Origin: an uncultured Flavobacteriaceae bacterium
GTDB taxonomy: Bacteria > Bacteroidota > Bacteroidia > Flavobacteriales > Flavobacteriaceae
DNA: 64,000 nt
Assembly: GCA_947486785.1 (NCBI GenBank)
Contig: CANKUU010000001.1
Coordinates: 248,001-312,000 of the forward strand
Reading direction: 5' to 3'
The notes under the pieces were generated by a model, which saw only the letters and a program-made list of their open reading frames with translations, ran no database searches and was not told the DNA's origin. Of the stretch, positions 43,022 to 50,896 are shown piece by piece. The position numbers were made by a program, and so were the translations under genes. How positions within the stretch are numbered: the first letter of the stretch is position 1; every line of letters begins with the position of its first letter.

Positions 43022-44389
43022 TTATTTAGCTGCTTTTTTCTTTATTTTATTATACAGGGTTTGTCGTGAAATACCTAATTGTTCAGCGGCAGCACTATAA
43101 TTACCATCATTTTTGTCTAAGGCTTTTGTGATCATCAATAGCTCCATTTCTTCTAAGGTATTTGGGCCCGTTTCTAATCCTATTTGCGCGTTTGAATGCA
43201 ACAAGAAATCTGTGGGTTTTAGCACCGTTCCTTCAGAAAGAATTACGGATCGTTCAATTGTGTGTAATAATTCTCTTATGTTGCCAGGCCATGCATAATT
43301 TAAAAGTTTTTCTTGAGCCGCTTGATTAATTTTTAGGTCTTTTTTACCATATTTAGTGGCAAATTTGTTTAAATAAAAATCAGCTAAAATTAAAACATCA
43401 TCTTCACGCTCACGAAGTGCAGGCACTTCTACTCGAATGGTATTAATACGATACAGTAAATCTTCTCTAAAAAGGCCGTCGGCTACCATTTGATCTAAAT
43501 TGCAATTGGTAGCGCAAACCAAACGTATATCTACAGGAATAGGTTTGTTTGCTCCAACTCTTACAATAACTTTGTTTTGAATTGCAGACAGTAATTTCGC
43601 CTGAGTTTGCAATGAGAGGTTTCCAATTTCATCTAAAAAAAGTGTGCCACCGTTTGCGGCCTCAAATTTTCCTGCGCGGTCTTCTTTAGCATCTGTAAAA
43701 GATCCTTTGGTGTGTCCAAAAAGTTCACTTTCAAAAAGCGATTCAGATATAGATCCCATATCAACGTTAATGAAAATTTCATTACTTCGGTTCGATAATT
43801 TATGTACCTCTCTTGCAATAAGTTCTTTTCCAGTACCGTTTTCACCGGTTACTAAAACATTTACATCGGTTTTAGCAACCTTTTCTACAAGATGTAAAAT
43901 CTCCCTAAGCGCTTTAGATTTACCAATAATAGTAGTCTTATTTTCATTAATAACCTGCCTTAAATTGGTCTGCTTTTGTTTCAGCTGCTGTACTTCTTGT
44001 TTAGATTTACGTAGTTCATAAGCCGATTTTACGGTAGCCAATAGCTTATCATTATTCCATGGTTTTAAAATAAAGTCGGTAGCACCCTGCTTTAAAGCTT
44101 GTACGGCTAAATCTACAGCCCCGTAGGCGGTCATCATGATGACTGCTGTTTGTGGCGCTTTCTTTTTTATTTCTCTAAGCCAATACAGCCCTTCATTTCC
44201 GGTATTTACACCAGCCGAAAAGTTCATGTCTAATAGCACGATGTCACAATTTTTTAAATCTGAATACGAAGAAATCTGATTCGGATTTGAAAAAGTAGTT
44301 ACACTTTGATATTCAAATTGTAACATTATTTCTAAAGCACTTAGTACACTTTTGTTATCATCGATGACTAAAATTTTTGCTGCTACCAT
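43022..44389 (-). CDS. NtrC-family sigma-54-dependent response regulator
   Basis: A 455-residue activator with three domains. The receiver (ILVIDDNKS, phospho-Asp in CDIVLLDMNF near 54, Lys in FILKPWNND) comes first. The AAA+ domain (Walker A GENGTGKELIAREVH near 173, Walker B GGTLFLDEIGNLSL, sensor and Arg residues in REDLLYRINTIRVEVPALRER) follows. Last is a Fis-type HTH (NYSAAAEQLGISRQTLYNKIKKK). The sigma-54 contact loop, GAFTGA in proteobacteria, reads GSFTDA, a variant I associate with Bacteroidota. It pairs with the kinase at 41606. Probable binding sites occur 66-98 bp upstream of its own start, in front of tolC. Confidence 0.94.
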   Translation of the reverse strand: MVAAKILVIDDNKSVLSALEIMLQFEYQSVTTFSNPNQISSYSDLKNCDIVLLDMNFSAGVNTGNEGLYWLREIKKKAPQTAVIMMTAYGAVDLAVQALKQGATDFILKPWNNDKLLATVKSAYELRKSKQEVQQLKQKQTNLRQVINENKTTIIGKSKALREILHLVEKVAKTDVNVLVTGENGTGKELIAREVHKLSNRSNEIFINVDMGSISESLFESELFGHTKGSFTDAKEDRAGKFEAANGGTLFLDEIGNLSLQTQAKLLSAIQNKVIVRVGANKPIPVDIRLVCATNCNLDQMVADGLFREDLLYRINTIRVEVPALREREDDVLILADFYLNKFATKYGKKDLKINQAAQEKLLNYAWPGNIRELLHTIERSVILSEGTVLKPTDFLLHSNAQIGLETGPNTLEEMELLMITKALDKNDGNYSAAAEQLGISRQTLYNKIKKKAAK

Positions 44390-44454
44390 TTACTATATAA
44401 TTAGGTGAACCACTAGGGTAAATTTACAATATGAAAGGCATAATTAACTAAAAG

Positions 44455-44493
44455 TGTAAAATTTTTAGACAATATATGTAAAACTATTTTACA
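44455..44493 (+). promoter_or_regulatory. Two tandem TGT-N11-ACA dyads, probable NtrC-type enhancer
   Basis: The first is TGTAAAATTTTTAGACA (44455-44471), the second TGTAAAACTATTTTACA (44477-44493), a perfect 7-bp inverted repeat. Their centres are 22 bp apart, two helical turns, so dimers would sit side by side on one face. The pair lies in the 209-bp gap between the divergent regulator gene and tolC, 74 bp before the TTGGCA element. Confidence 0.65.
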
Positions 44494-44556
44494 TTATATT
44501 TTTGTTGGCCGATCTATAATATGTTTAAGTGCTTGATTTTCAGTATGCATTTGTTT

Positions 44557-44573
44557 TTGGCATATATATAGTG
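44557..44573 (+). promoter_or_regulatory. Sigma-54-like promoter of the export operon
   Basis: TTGGCATATATATAGTG: the -24 part TTGGCA is exact. GG at 44559-44560 is followed, after exactly 10 bases, by GT where the consensus has GC. The ATG of tolC is 27 bp after the -12 element, leaving a short leader. The -12 half is imperfect, but placement with the enhancer pair and an adjacent sigma-54 activator gene supports it. Confidence 0.5.
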
Positions 44574-44598
44574 TACCAATTGGCATACCAATATAATT

Positions 44599-45948
44599 AT
44601 GAATAAGAATTTCAGAATAATAGTATTACTAATTTTTTTAGCTCAGACCAGTATGTGGTCTCAAGAAAAATGGACTTTAAGTGATTGTATAGCCTATGCT
44701 CTAGATAATAATTTAGCATTAAACAATTTTAAGTTCGAAGAACAAGCAAACAGAGAAACCTACCGACAGTCGGTAAGAAATTTATTGCCAATAATAGAGG
44801 GGTCGTCAAGATATAATGTGAATTATGGGCGCAGTACAGACCCAAACACAAATGATGTAGTTACTACAGATTTTTTCTCGAATAACTACAATATTGCATC
44901 TAGTGTAGATCTTTTTAAAGGTTTTCAAAAAATAAATAGTATTAAGGTGGCTAAATTTTTACAAAAAGCTGCTCTAGAAGAAACAACGCATCAAAAGTAT
45001 CTTTTGGCTTTTAGCGTAAACGAAGCATTTTACGATATTAAATATTTTGAAGAGCTCGTGGCTATAGCAAAAGAGCAACAGCAGGTTTCGCAAACCAATT
45101 ATGATTTGGTAAAAAAACAAATAGAATTAGGCTTAAAGGCAGGCGCTGATTTGTATGAAGCGGAAGCATTATTATTAAGCGATAAATTGAAAGTTACCCA
45201 AAGTCAAAACAGTCTTAACAATGCTAAGCTTAAGTTAATTCAGGTTATGAATTTAGAGGGGGCAGATGACATTTCTATTCAAACAGAGCTATCCGCAGGT
45301 TTGTCTTTAGAAAGTAAGATAGAAAATAATTCTGATTCTATATTTAATAGGGCAAGAGATTTTGTTCCGCTTATTAAAGCACAAGAGTTAAAAACACAAG
45401 CTGCAAAAAAAGAAATTATGGTAGCAAGGGGTCGTTTATATCCTTCTTTGAGTTTATTTGGCAGTATCGGCACCGGCTATTTCGAAACAACTATTGATAG
45501 TGATACGGGTGTTACCATTCCTTTTAAAGATCAATTTAGAGATAATACTTTTCAAGTTGTTGGTCTGTCTTTAACGGTGCCTATTAGTTACGCTTGGTCT
45601 GCTCGATCGCGGGTAAAACAACAAAAAATAGCCTACAAGCAAGCACAGAATAATTTAGATATTCAAAAACAAGAACTACGCCAAACCATTCAACAATTAG
45701 TTCAAGAATATGAGGCATTGCAAATAGAATACCAACAAAGTGAAAAAAAATTGGAAACTCAAAATTTGTCATTTGCTATCGCTCAAAAAAAGTACGAAAA
45801 GGGCTTAATAAGTGCATTAGAGTTATTTGCAGCTAAAAATTTATATGCAAGTGCGCAGAATGAAAATCTTCAAGTACGTTTAAAATCAGAAATTAATCAA
45901 AGCACTTTAGATTTTTATAAGGGGCTACCAATTTATAACATAAACTAG
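44599..45948 (+). CDS. TolC-family outer-membrane efflux protein
   Basis: A 449-residue outer-membrane channel of tripartite exporters. Signal peptide MNKNFRIIVLLIFLAQTSMWSQ, then the duplicated TolC repeat: long amphipathic helices (WTLSDCIAYALDNNLAL at the start of repeat 1, LVKKQIELGLKAGADLYEAEALLL, and SFAIAQKKYEKGLISALELFAAKN near the end of repeat 2). First gene of the plus-strand export run; a short ORF and then the adaptor gene follow. Confidence 0.93.
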   Translation: MNKNFRIIVLLIFLAQTSMWSQEKWTLSDCIAYALDNNLALNNFKFEEQANRETYRQSVRNLLPIIEGSSRYNVNYGRSTDPNTNDVVTTDFFSNNYNIASSVDLFKGFQKINSIKVAKFLQKAALEETTHQKYLLAFSVNEAFYDIKYFEELVAIAKEQQQVSQTNYDLVKKQIELGLKAGADLYEAEALLLSDKLKVTQSQNSLNNAKLKLIQVMNLEGADDISIQTELSAGLSLESKIENNSDSIFNRARDFVPLIKAQELKTQAAKKEIMVARGRLYPSLSLFGSIGTGYFETTIDSDTGVTIPFKDQFRDNTFQVVGLSLTVPISYAWSARSRVKQQKIAYKQAQNNLDIQKQELRQTIQQLVQEYEALQIEYQQSEKKLETQNLSFAIAQKKYEKGLISALELFAAKNLYASAQNENLQVRLKSEINQSTLDFYKGLPIYNIN

Positions 45949-45951
45949 ACG

Positions 45952-46068
45952 ATGAAAGCAACAAAAATTAAAATACAAGAGCGAGCCATCAATCGCTTTA
46001 ACGGACAAAACATAAAATTTGAGCTAAAAAAAATAAGAAACGCTACCCTAAACACTAGAATAGCTTAA
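45952..46068 (+). CDS. Candidate 38-residue basic small protein between tolC and the adaptor gene
   Basis: A frame starting MKATKIKIQERAINRFNG, 3 bp after the tolC stop, and ending ATLNTRIA then TAA, 27 bp before the adaptor ATG. It is strongly basic. It fills the otherwise empty gap exactly, which suggests a real cistron, but length and composition also allow chance. No family is recognised. Confidence 0.35.
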   Translation: MKATKIKIQERAINRFNGQNIKFELKKIRNATLNTRIA

Positions 46069-46095
46069 AATTTGTGAATAAATAATTGAAATATT

Positions 46096-47346
46096 ATGGA
46101 TATAAAAATTGAAAAAAAGAAAGGCTTGCGTCTAAAGCACTACGGCTATATGGGCATAGGTTTATTGGTGCTTTTTATGGGCTATCAATTGGTTTTTGCC
46201 AGTTCTACAGCAACGTTTAGAACAGAAAAAGATAAACTATCGGTTGCTGAAGTTGTACAAGGTAAATTTGACGATTACATTACCATAAACGGAAATGTAG
46301 CTCCAATTGCTACTATTTATATGGATGCTTACGAAGGCGGTCGGGTTACCGAAAAATTGATTGAAGAAGGTGCAACAGTTAAAAAAGGAGATATTATTCT
46401 AAAATTAGAAAATATTAACCTGTATGAGCAAATTTTAAATAGTGAGAGTAATTTAGCGCTGAAGCAAAATGACTTACGATCTACAAGGTTGAGTTTTGAT
46501 TCAAGACAAGTAGAGGGGCGTAAATCTTTAGCAACGACAAGTACCGATTTACAGCGTTTAAAGCGAAATTTTGAACAAAATAAAGCACTATATGATGAAG
46601 AGCTTATTTCTAAAGAAGCCTATTTATTATCAAAAGAAAATTATGAATTAGCACAGCAGACTTTTGATATTGTAAAACTGCAAACAGAGCAAGATGATGC
46701 CTTACGTAAAACCTCTTTATCGGGCTTAGATACAGATTTGGCACGTATGCGTAAAACCTTAGGAATGGTATACCAACGTTTAGATCATTTAAATGTTCGC
46801 GCTCCTGCAGATGGTCAGCTTGGGTTTTTAGATGCAGAAATAGGACAAAATATTACGCAAGGGCAACGCATAGGACAAATAAACGTATTAACAGATTATA
46901 AAATTGAAGCTACGATTGATGAGCATTATATTGATCGTGTTAAACGAGATTTGTTTGCCAACCTCGAGCGTAACGGTAAATTATATAAACTGCGGTTACG
47001 TAAAGTATACCCCGAAGTTAGAAACGGTAAATTTAAAGTAGATTTAGTTTTTTCAGATACAAAGCCAGAAACGATACGAGCGGGTCAGAGTTATAATATA
47101 AAATTGCAATTAGGCGCATCTTCAGATGCCTTATTATTACCAAAAGGAAGTTTCTTTCAAAGCACAGGCGGGCAATGGATTTTTGTGGTAAATGACGATG
47201 GTGATGAGGCTAATAAAAGACCTATTCGCATAGGCAAGCAAAATTCTAGATACTATGAGGTTATAGAAGGTTTAGATGCCGGAGAAAAAGTAATCACTAG
47301 CAATTATGATAATTTTGGTGATGCCGAAAAAATAGTACTTAAATAA
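46096..47346 (+). CDS. HlyD/MacA-family periplasmic adaptor
   Basis: A 416-residue membrane-fusion protein linking the inner-membrane ABC part to TolC. One N-terminal membrane anchor (about 13-37), the first half of the lipoyl domain (YEGGRVTEKLIEEGATVKKGDIILKLEN split here), a long alpha-hairpin coiled coil (about residues 115-225), the second lipoyl half (LNVRAPADGQLGFLDAEIGQ), and a beta-barrel plus membrane-proximal part (AGQSYNIKLQLG, VVNDDGDEANKRPIRIG). It works with the ATPase and permeases that follow. Confidence 0.93.
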   Translation: MDIKIEKKKGLRLKHYGYMGIGLLVLFMGYQLVFASSTATFRTEKDKLSVAEVVQGKFDDYITINGNVAPIATIYMDAYEGGRVTEKLIEEGATVKKGDIILKLENINLYEQILNSESNLALKQNDLRSTRLSFDSRQVEGRKSLATTSTDLQRLKRNFEQNKALYDEELISKEAYLLSKENYELAQQTFDIVKLQTEQDDALRKTSLSGLDTDLARMRKTLGMVYQRLDHLNVRAPADGQLGFLDAEIGQNITQGQRIGQINVLTDYKIEATIDEHYIDRVKRDLFANLERNGKLYKLRLRKVYPEVRNGKFKVDLVFSDTKPETIRAGQSYNIKLQLGASSDALLLPKGSFFQSTGGQWIFVVNDDGDEANKRPIRIGKQNSRYYEVIEGLDAGEKVITSNYDNFGDAEKIVLK

Positions 47347-47408
47347 AAAAACAACCTTTTTGGGCGGGCTAAAAAATGCCTATGCCTTAATAAATAAACC
47401 ATTTACAA

Positions 47409-48104
47409 ATGATAACAATTCAGAATTTAAAAAAGAGTTTCAAAACTGAGGAAGTCGAAACCCTAGCCTTAAACAATGTAAATCTTAAAGTAGAAGATGG
47501 CGAATTTGTGGCTATTATGGGGCCATCTGGTTGCGGTAAATCTACCCTGCTAAATATTATTGGCATGCTTGATAACCCCTCTGAAGGCAGTTATAATTTT
47601 GCGGGCAATGAAGTAGGCGGTTTAAAGGAAAACCAACGCACACAGCTACGAAAAGGTAATTTAGGCTTCGTATTTCAAAGTTTTAATCTAATCGATGAGC
47701 TTACGGTTTATGAAAATGTAGAGTTACCACTCATTTATCTTAAAATGGCTAAGGCAGAGCGTAAAAAAAAGGTGATGGCTGTTTTAGAACGAATGAAAAT
47801 TGCACATCGAGAAAAGCATTTTCCGCAACAGTTATCAGGGGGTCAGCAGCAACGTGTAGCTATTTCTCGCGCTGTGGTAACGAACCCTAAACTAATTCTT
47901 GCAGATGAGCCTACGGGTAATTTAGATTCTAAAAACGGAATTGAGGTGATGAATTTGCTTACCGAGCTTAATCAAGAAGGAACAACTATAGTAATGGTAA
48001 CACACTCTGATCGTGATTCGCACTATGCGCATCGTGTAGTTAATTTGTTTGATGGTCAAATTGTAACCGAAAGTAAGAATAGAGCCATAGGTGAAATGGT
48101 TTAA
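47409..48104 (+). CDS. MacB/LolD-type ABC transporter ATPase
   Basis: A 231-residue nucleotide-binding subunit. Walker A GPSGCGKST near 39-47, Q-loop VFQSFNLI, signature LSGGQQQRVAISRAV near 141-155, Walker B KLILADEPTGNLDS, H-loop MVTHSD. The sequence type (TIQNLKKSFKTEEVETLALN, LKENQRTQLRKGNLGFVFQ) is that of ATPases that drive MacB/FtsX-like permeases by mechanotransmission. It lies 62 bp after the adaptor gene and 352 bp before the first permease, whose spacer holds a large hairpin. Confidence 0.94.
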   Translation: MITIQNLKKSFKTEEVETLALNNVNLKVEDGEFVAIMGPSGCGKSTLLNIIGMLDNPSEGSYNFAGNEVGGLKENQRTQLRKGNLGFVFQSFNLIDELTVYENVELPLIYLKMAKAERKKKVMAVLERMKIAHREKHFPQQLSGGQQQRVAISRAVVTNPKLILADEPTGNLDSKNGIEVMNLLTELNQEGTTIVMVTHSDRDSHYAHRVVNLFDGQIVTESKNRAIGEMV

Positions 48105-48456
48105 GAAGTTTATTCATCAATCAATAATCAGTAGTAATCAATCAAATTAGTACTCTAATCAAGTACTGCTTTTACTAAATAGTATGTTTATTTAGTATCT
48201 AAAAATCGTTCGGAGAAACCTTGTTGCTTACAAGGTTTACTCCACGATTAATAGTGTTGGTTTTACCATTTATTTGTGGGGTATGTATAATGACTGAAAT
48301 ATAAATTGGTCATTAATATTTCTATAGCCCGAGAGAGTTTGGCTTTACCTGTATCTGTTCAAAAAATGTTAAGCAATTTAAGCCGCTGTAGTTGGCTTCG
48401 TAAAAGGATTAGGTGCCGAGTGATTTATAAAATAATCAATCAATAAAATAGTAACT
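48105..48456 (+). other. Intergenic region with one large hairpin, upstream of the permease run
   Basis: 352 bp without a gene. Apart from the hairpin at 48204-48249, I see repeats of AATCAATCAA at both ends (around 48120, 48140 and 48433) but no TGT-N11-ACA pair and no clear TTGGCA-N-GC promoter. It probably carries regulatory sequence for the five permease genes. Confidence 0.5.
48204..48249 (+). repeat. Long hairpin in the leader of the permease genes
   Basis: AATCGT, GGAG and AAACCTTGT on the left (48204-48224, with TC unpaired at 48210-48211) pair with ACAAGGTTT, CTCC and ACGATT on the right (48230-48249, with one A unpaired). That gives 19 base pairs around a TGCTT loop. No T tract follows, so a simple terminator is unlikely. 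It could control expression between the ATPase and the permeases, or stabilise an RNA end. Confidence 0.7.
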
Positions 48457-50874
48457 ATGTTAAAAAATCATTTAAAAGTAGCTTGGCGGAGTATTAAAAA
48501 TGACAGACTTTTTGCATCAATTAAAGTTGGTGGGTTCGCCATTGGTATTGCTGCTTGTTTATTAATAAGCCTATTCATTAAAAACGAGCTGAGTTACGAT
48601 CAGCATTATCAAAATAAAAATAGAATATATAGGGTTGTTCTTCAAGGCATGCAAAATGGAGAACAGATGAAAGGGGTTCATTTTCAATTGCCTTTTGCCG
48701 ATGTTTTGCAAACAGATTTTCCTGAGGTAAAGAAGGCTGGTAAAATTAATACGTCTGAATTGTTTGGTGCTGGTAAAAGAGGGTTTCGCTCGGCTAATAA
48801 TCCTCAGAATAGTTTAGAAGAAGGATTTGTATTTGCAGATCAAGAGGCTTTTGATATATTAGAAATTGCCTTAGAACAGGGTAAACCACAGGAAGCATTA
48901 ACTCAACCCTCAAGTATTGTCATTTCAAGAGCTAAGGCGCAAAAATATTTTCCAAATACTAAAGCTTTAGGACAAACTATTATTTTAGATAATGATACCT
49001 CAAAACCCTATACTGTTACTGGGGTGATGAAAGATCTTCCTAAAAATATGCATTTGCAGTTCGATTTTTTATTGCCAATTGAAGATACCAATGCCAGCTG
49101 GACAAGCCATAACTATATTACCTACCTGCTACTAGATGAAAATGCCAATGTAGTTGAGTTACAAAAGAAAATGTTATCTATTGTTGAAAATTTCGTGATA
49201 CCTGCACAAAAAGAACGTGGCAGAGCCCCAGATTTTTTAGCTGTTTTAAAGACCTTAAATTATAAGCTACAACCGATTACCGACATTCATTTACATTCAG
49301 ATTTAAAAATGGGTGATGGCCTTGTACATGGTGACCTTAGATTTGTATGGTTGTTTGCTGCCATTGCGGGGTTTATACTCCTTTTAGCGGTTATAAATTT
49401 CATTAACTTATCTACTGCAAAATCGGCCAACAGAGCAAAAGAAGTTGGCTTAAGAAAGACGGTTGGGGCATTTAAAAATAATTTAGTGACCCAATTTTTA
49501 ATCGAATCGGTACTTTATAGTGTGCTTTCATTTGTCTTAGGATTGCTACTTGCTTGGTTATTGTTGCCAATGTTTAATTCACTTGCTGAAAAAACGATTG
49601 AAGTACCTTGGACAGCTTGGTGGTTTGCACCAATAATTATGCTTTCTGCACTGCTAGTTGGTTTACTAGCAGGCCTATACCCTGCATTTTATTTGTCGGC
49701 TTTTAAACCAGTAGATGTGCTCAAAGGCACACTAAGTTTAGGTGGTAAAAGTGGTAAATTACGTAGTGGCTTAGTTATAGTTCAATATACAACTTCTGTG
49801 GTATTAATTATCGGTACTTTAATTATCTACAAGCAGATGAATTTTATTATGAACAAAGAGCTTGGCTATGATAAAGAGCAGCTGCTAATTCTTGAAACAG
49901 CAGGTGCTTTTGGTAACAAAGCTGCTAATTTTAAAGAGCAATTAGAGCAACTACCTCGTGTAAAGAGTGTTAGTTTAAGTGATTATTTGCCTGTTGAGGA
50001 AACAAAAAGAAACGGAAATACATTTAGAAATCCTTTAAAAGGTAATGAAGGTGAAAGTGTGTTAGGTCAAATATGGCGTGTAGATTACGATTATATCAAA
50101 ACCTTAGGCATGCATTTGATAGCAGGACGAGATTTTTCTCGAGACTTTGCTACCGATGCTATAAATGCGATTATTATCAATCAAAAAATGGCCAATGAGT
50201 TAGGGTTTGTTGATCCTATAGGAAAATATGTGGATAATAATGGTCAAGATTTAAAGGTAATTGGTGTCGTTGAAAACTTTCATTTTAAATCGTTGAAAGA
50301 AGATATAAGTCCATTGAGTTTAGTTCTAGGAACCAGTGCAACTTCTATATCGGTAAAATTAGAAAAAGGCAATATCAACGATGCATTAGCTGCTATTAAA
50401 ACGATTTGGAACAAAACAGTACCTAACCAATCTTTTAGTTATACTTTTTTAGATCAGCAGTTTAGCCATATGCATGCCGATATTAAACGTATGGGAAGCA
50501 TCTTTAATAGTTTTGCCCTCATAGCTATACTAGTTGCTAGTTTAGGTTTGTTTGCACTTTCAGCATTTATGGTAGAGCAACGCAAGAAAGAGATTAGTAT
50601 TAGATTGGTCTTAGGAGCACCCTTTAAAAGCATTTATCAGCTGTTAACGCTCGACTTTATGAAATTAATTTTTCTTTCAATTGCTATGTCAATTCCAATT
50701 GGTTGGTATGTTATGTCAAAGTGGTTAGAAGATTTTGCTTATAAAATTAGTATCGACTGGAGTGTGTTTGCAACTGCGGGGTGTATTGCTATAGGTATTG
50801 CTTTGTTAACCATAAGCTATCAATCTATAAGTGCTGCATTAATAAAACCTCTAAAAACGCTTCAAACTCAATAA
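48457..50874 (+). CDS. MacB/FtsX-like ABC permease, copy 1 of 5
   Basis: An 805-residue permease with eight predicted helices in two FtsX-type halves. Helix 1 (about 21-41) is preceded by MLKNHLKVAWRSIKNDRLF. A large periplasmic MacB_PCD domain follows. The first FtsX block has RAKEVGLRKTVGAF near residue 326, then a second periplasmic domain from about 455. The last FtsX block has RKKEISIRLVLGAP near 709. The two cytoplasmic motifs are the contacts to the ATPase. Members move lipopeptides, toxins or lipoproteins by a mechanical cycle. Substrate unknown. Confidence 0.92.
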   Translation: MLKNHLKVAWRSIKNDRLFASIKVGGFAIGIAACLLISLFIKNELSYDQHYQNKNRIYRVVLQGMQNGEQMKGVHFQLPFADVLQTDFPEVKKAGKINTSELFGAGKRGFRSANNPQNSLEEGFVFADQEAFDILEIALEQGKPQEALTQPSSIVISRAKAQKYFPNTKALGQTIILDNDTSKPYTVTGVMKDLPKNMHLQFDFLLPIEDTNASWTSHNYITYLLLDENANVVELQKKMLSIVENFVIPAQKERGRAPDFLAVLKTLNYKLQPITDIHLHSDLKMGDGLVHGDLRFVWLFAAIAGFILLLAVINFINLSTAKSANRAKEVGLRKTVGAFKNNLVTQFLIESVLYSVLSFVLGLLLAWLLLPMFNSLAEKTIEVPWTAWWFAPIIMLSALLVGLLAGLYPAFYLSAFKPVDVLKGTLSLGGKSGKLRSGLVIVQYTTSVVLIIGTLIIYKQMNFIMNKELGYDKEQLLILETAGAFGNKAANFKEQLEQLPRVKSVSLSDYLPVEETKRNGNTFRNPLKGNEGESVLGQIWRVDYDYIKTLGMHLIAGRDFSRDFATDAINAIIINQKMANELGFVDPIGKYVDNNGQDLKVIGVVENFHFKSLKEDISPLSLVLGTSATSISVKLEKGNINDALAAIKTIWNKTVPNQSFSYTFLDQQFSHMHADIKRMGSIFNSFALIAILVASLGLFALSAFMVEQRKKEISIRLVLGAPFKSIYQLLTLDFMKLIFLSIAMSIPIGWYVMSKWLEDFAYKISIDWSVFATAGCIAIGIALLTISYQSISAALIKPLKTLQTQ

Positions 50875-50896
50875 TAAGCCTGTTTACAAAAATATC

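Noticed and set aside
48204-48249. Hairpin read as a rho-independent terminator after the first ATPase gene
   Set aside because: No T tract on either side and 100 bp from the stop codon; kept as a structured element of unknown role.
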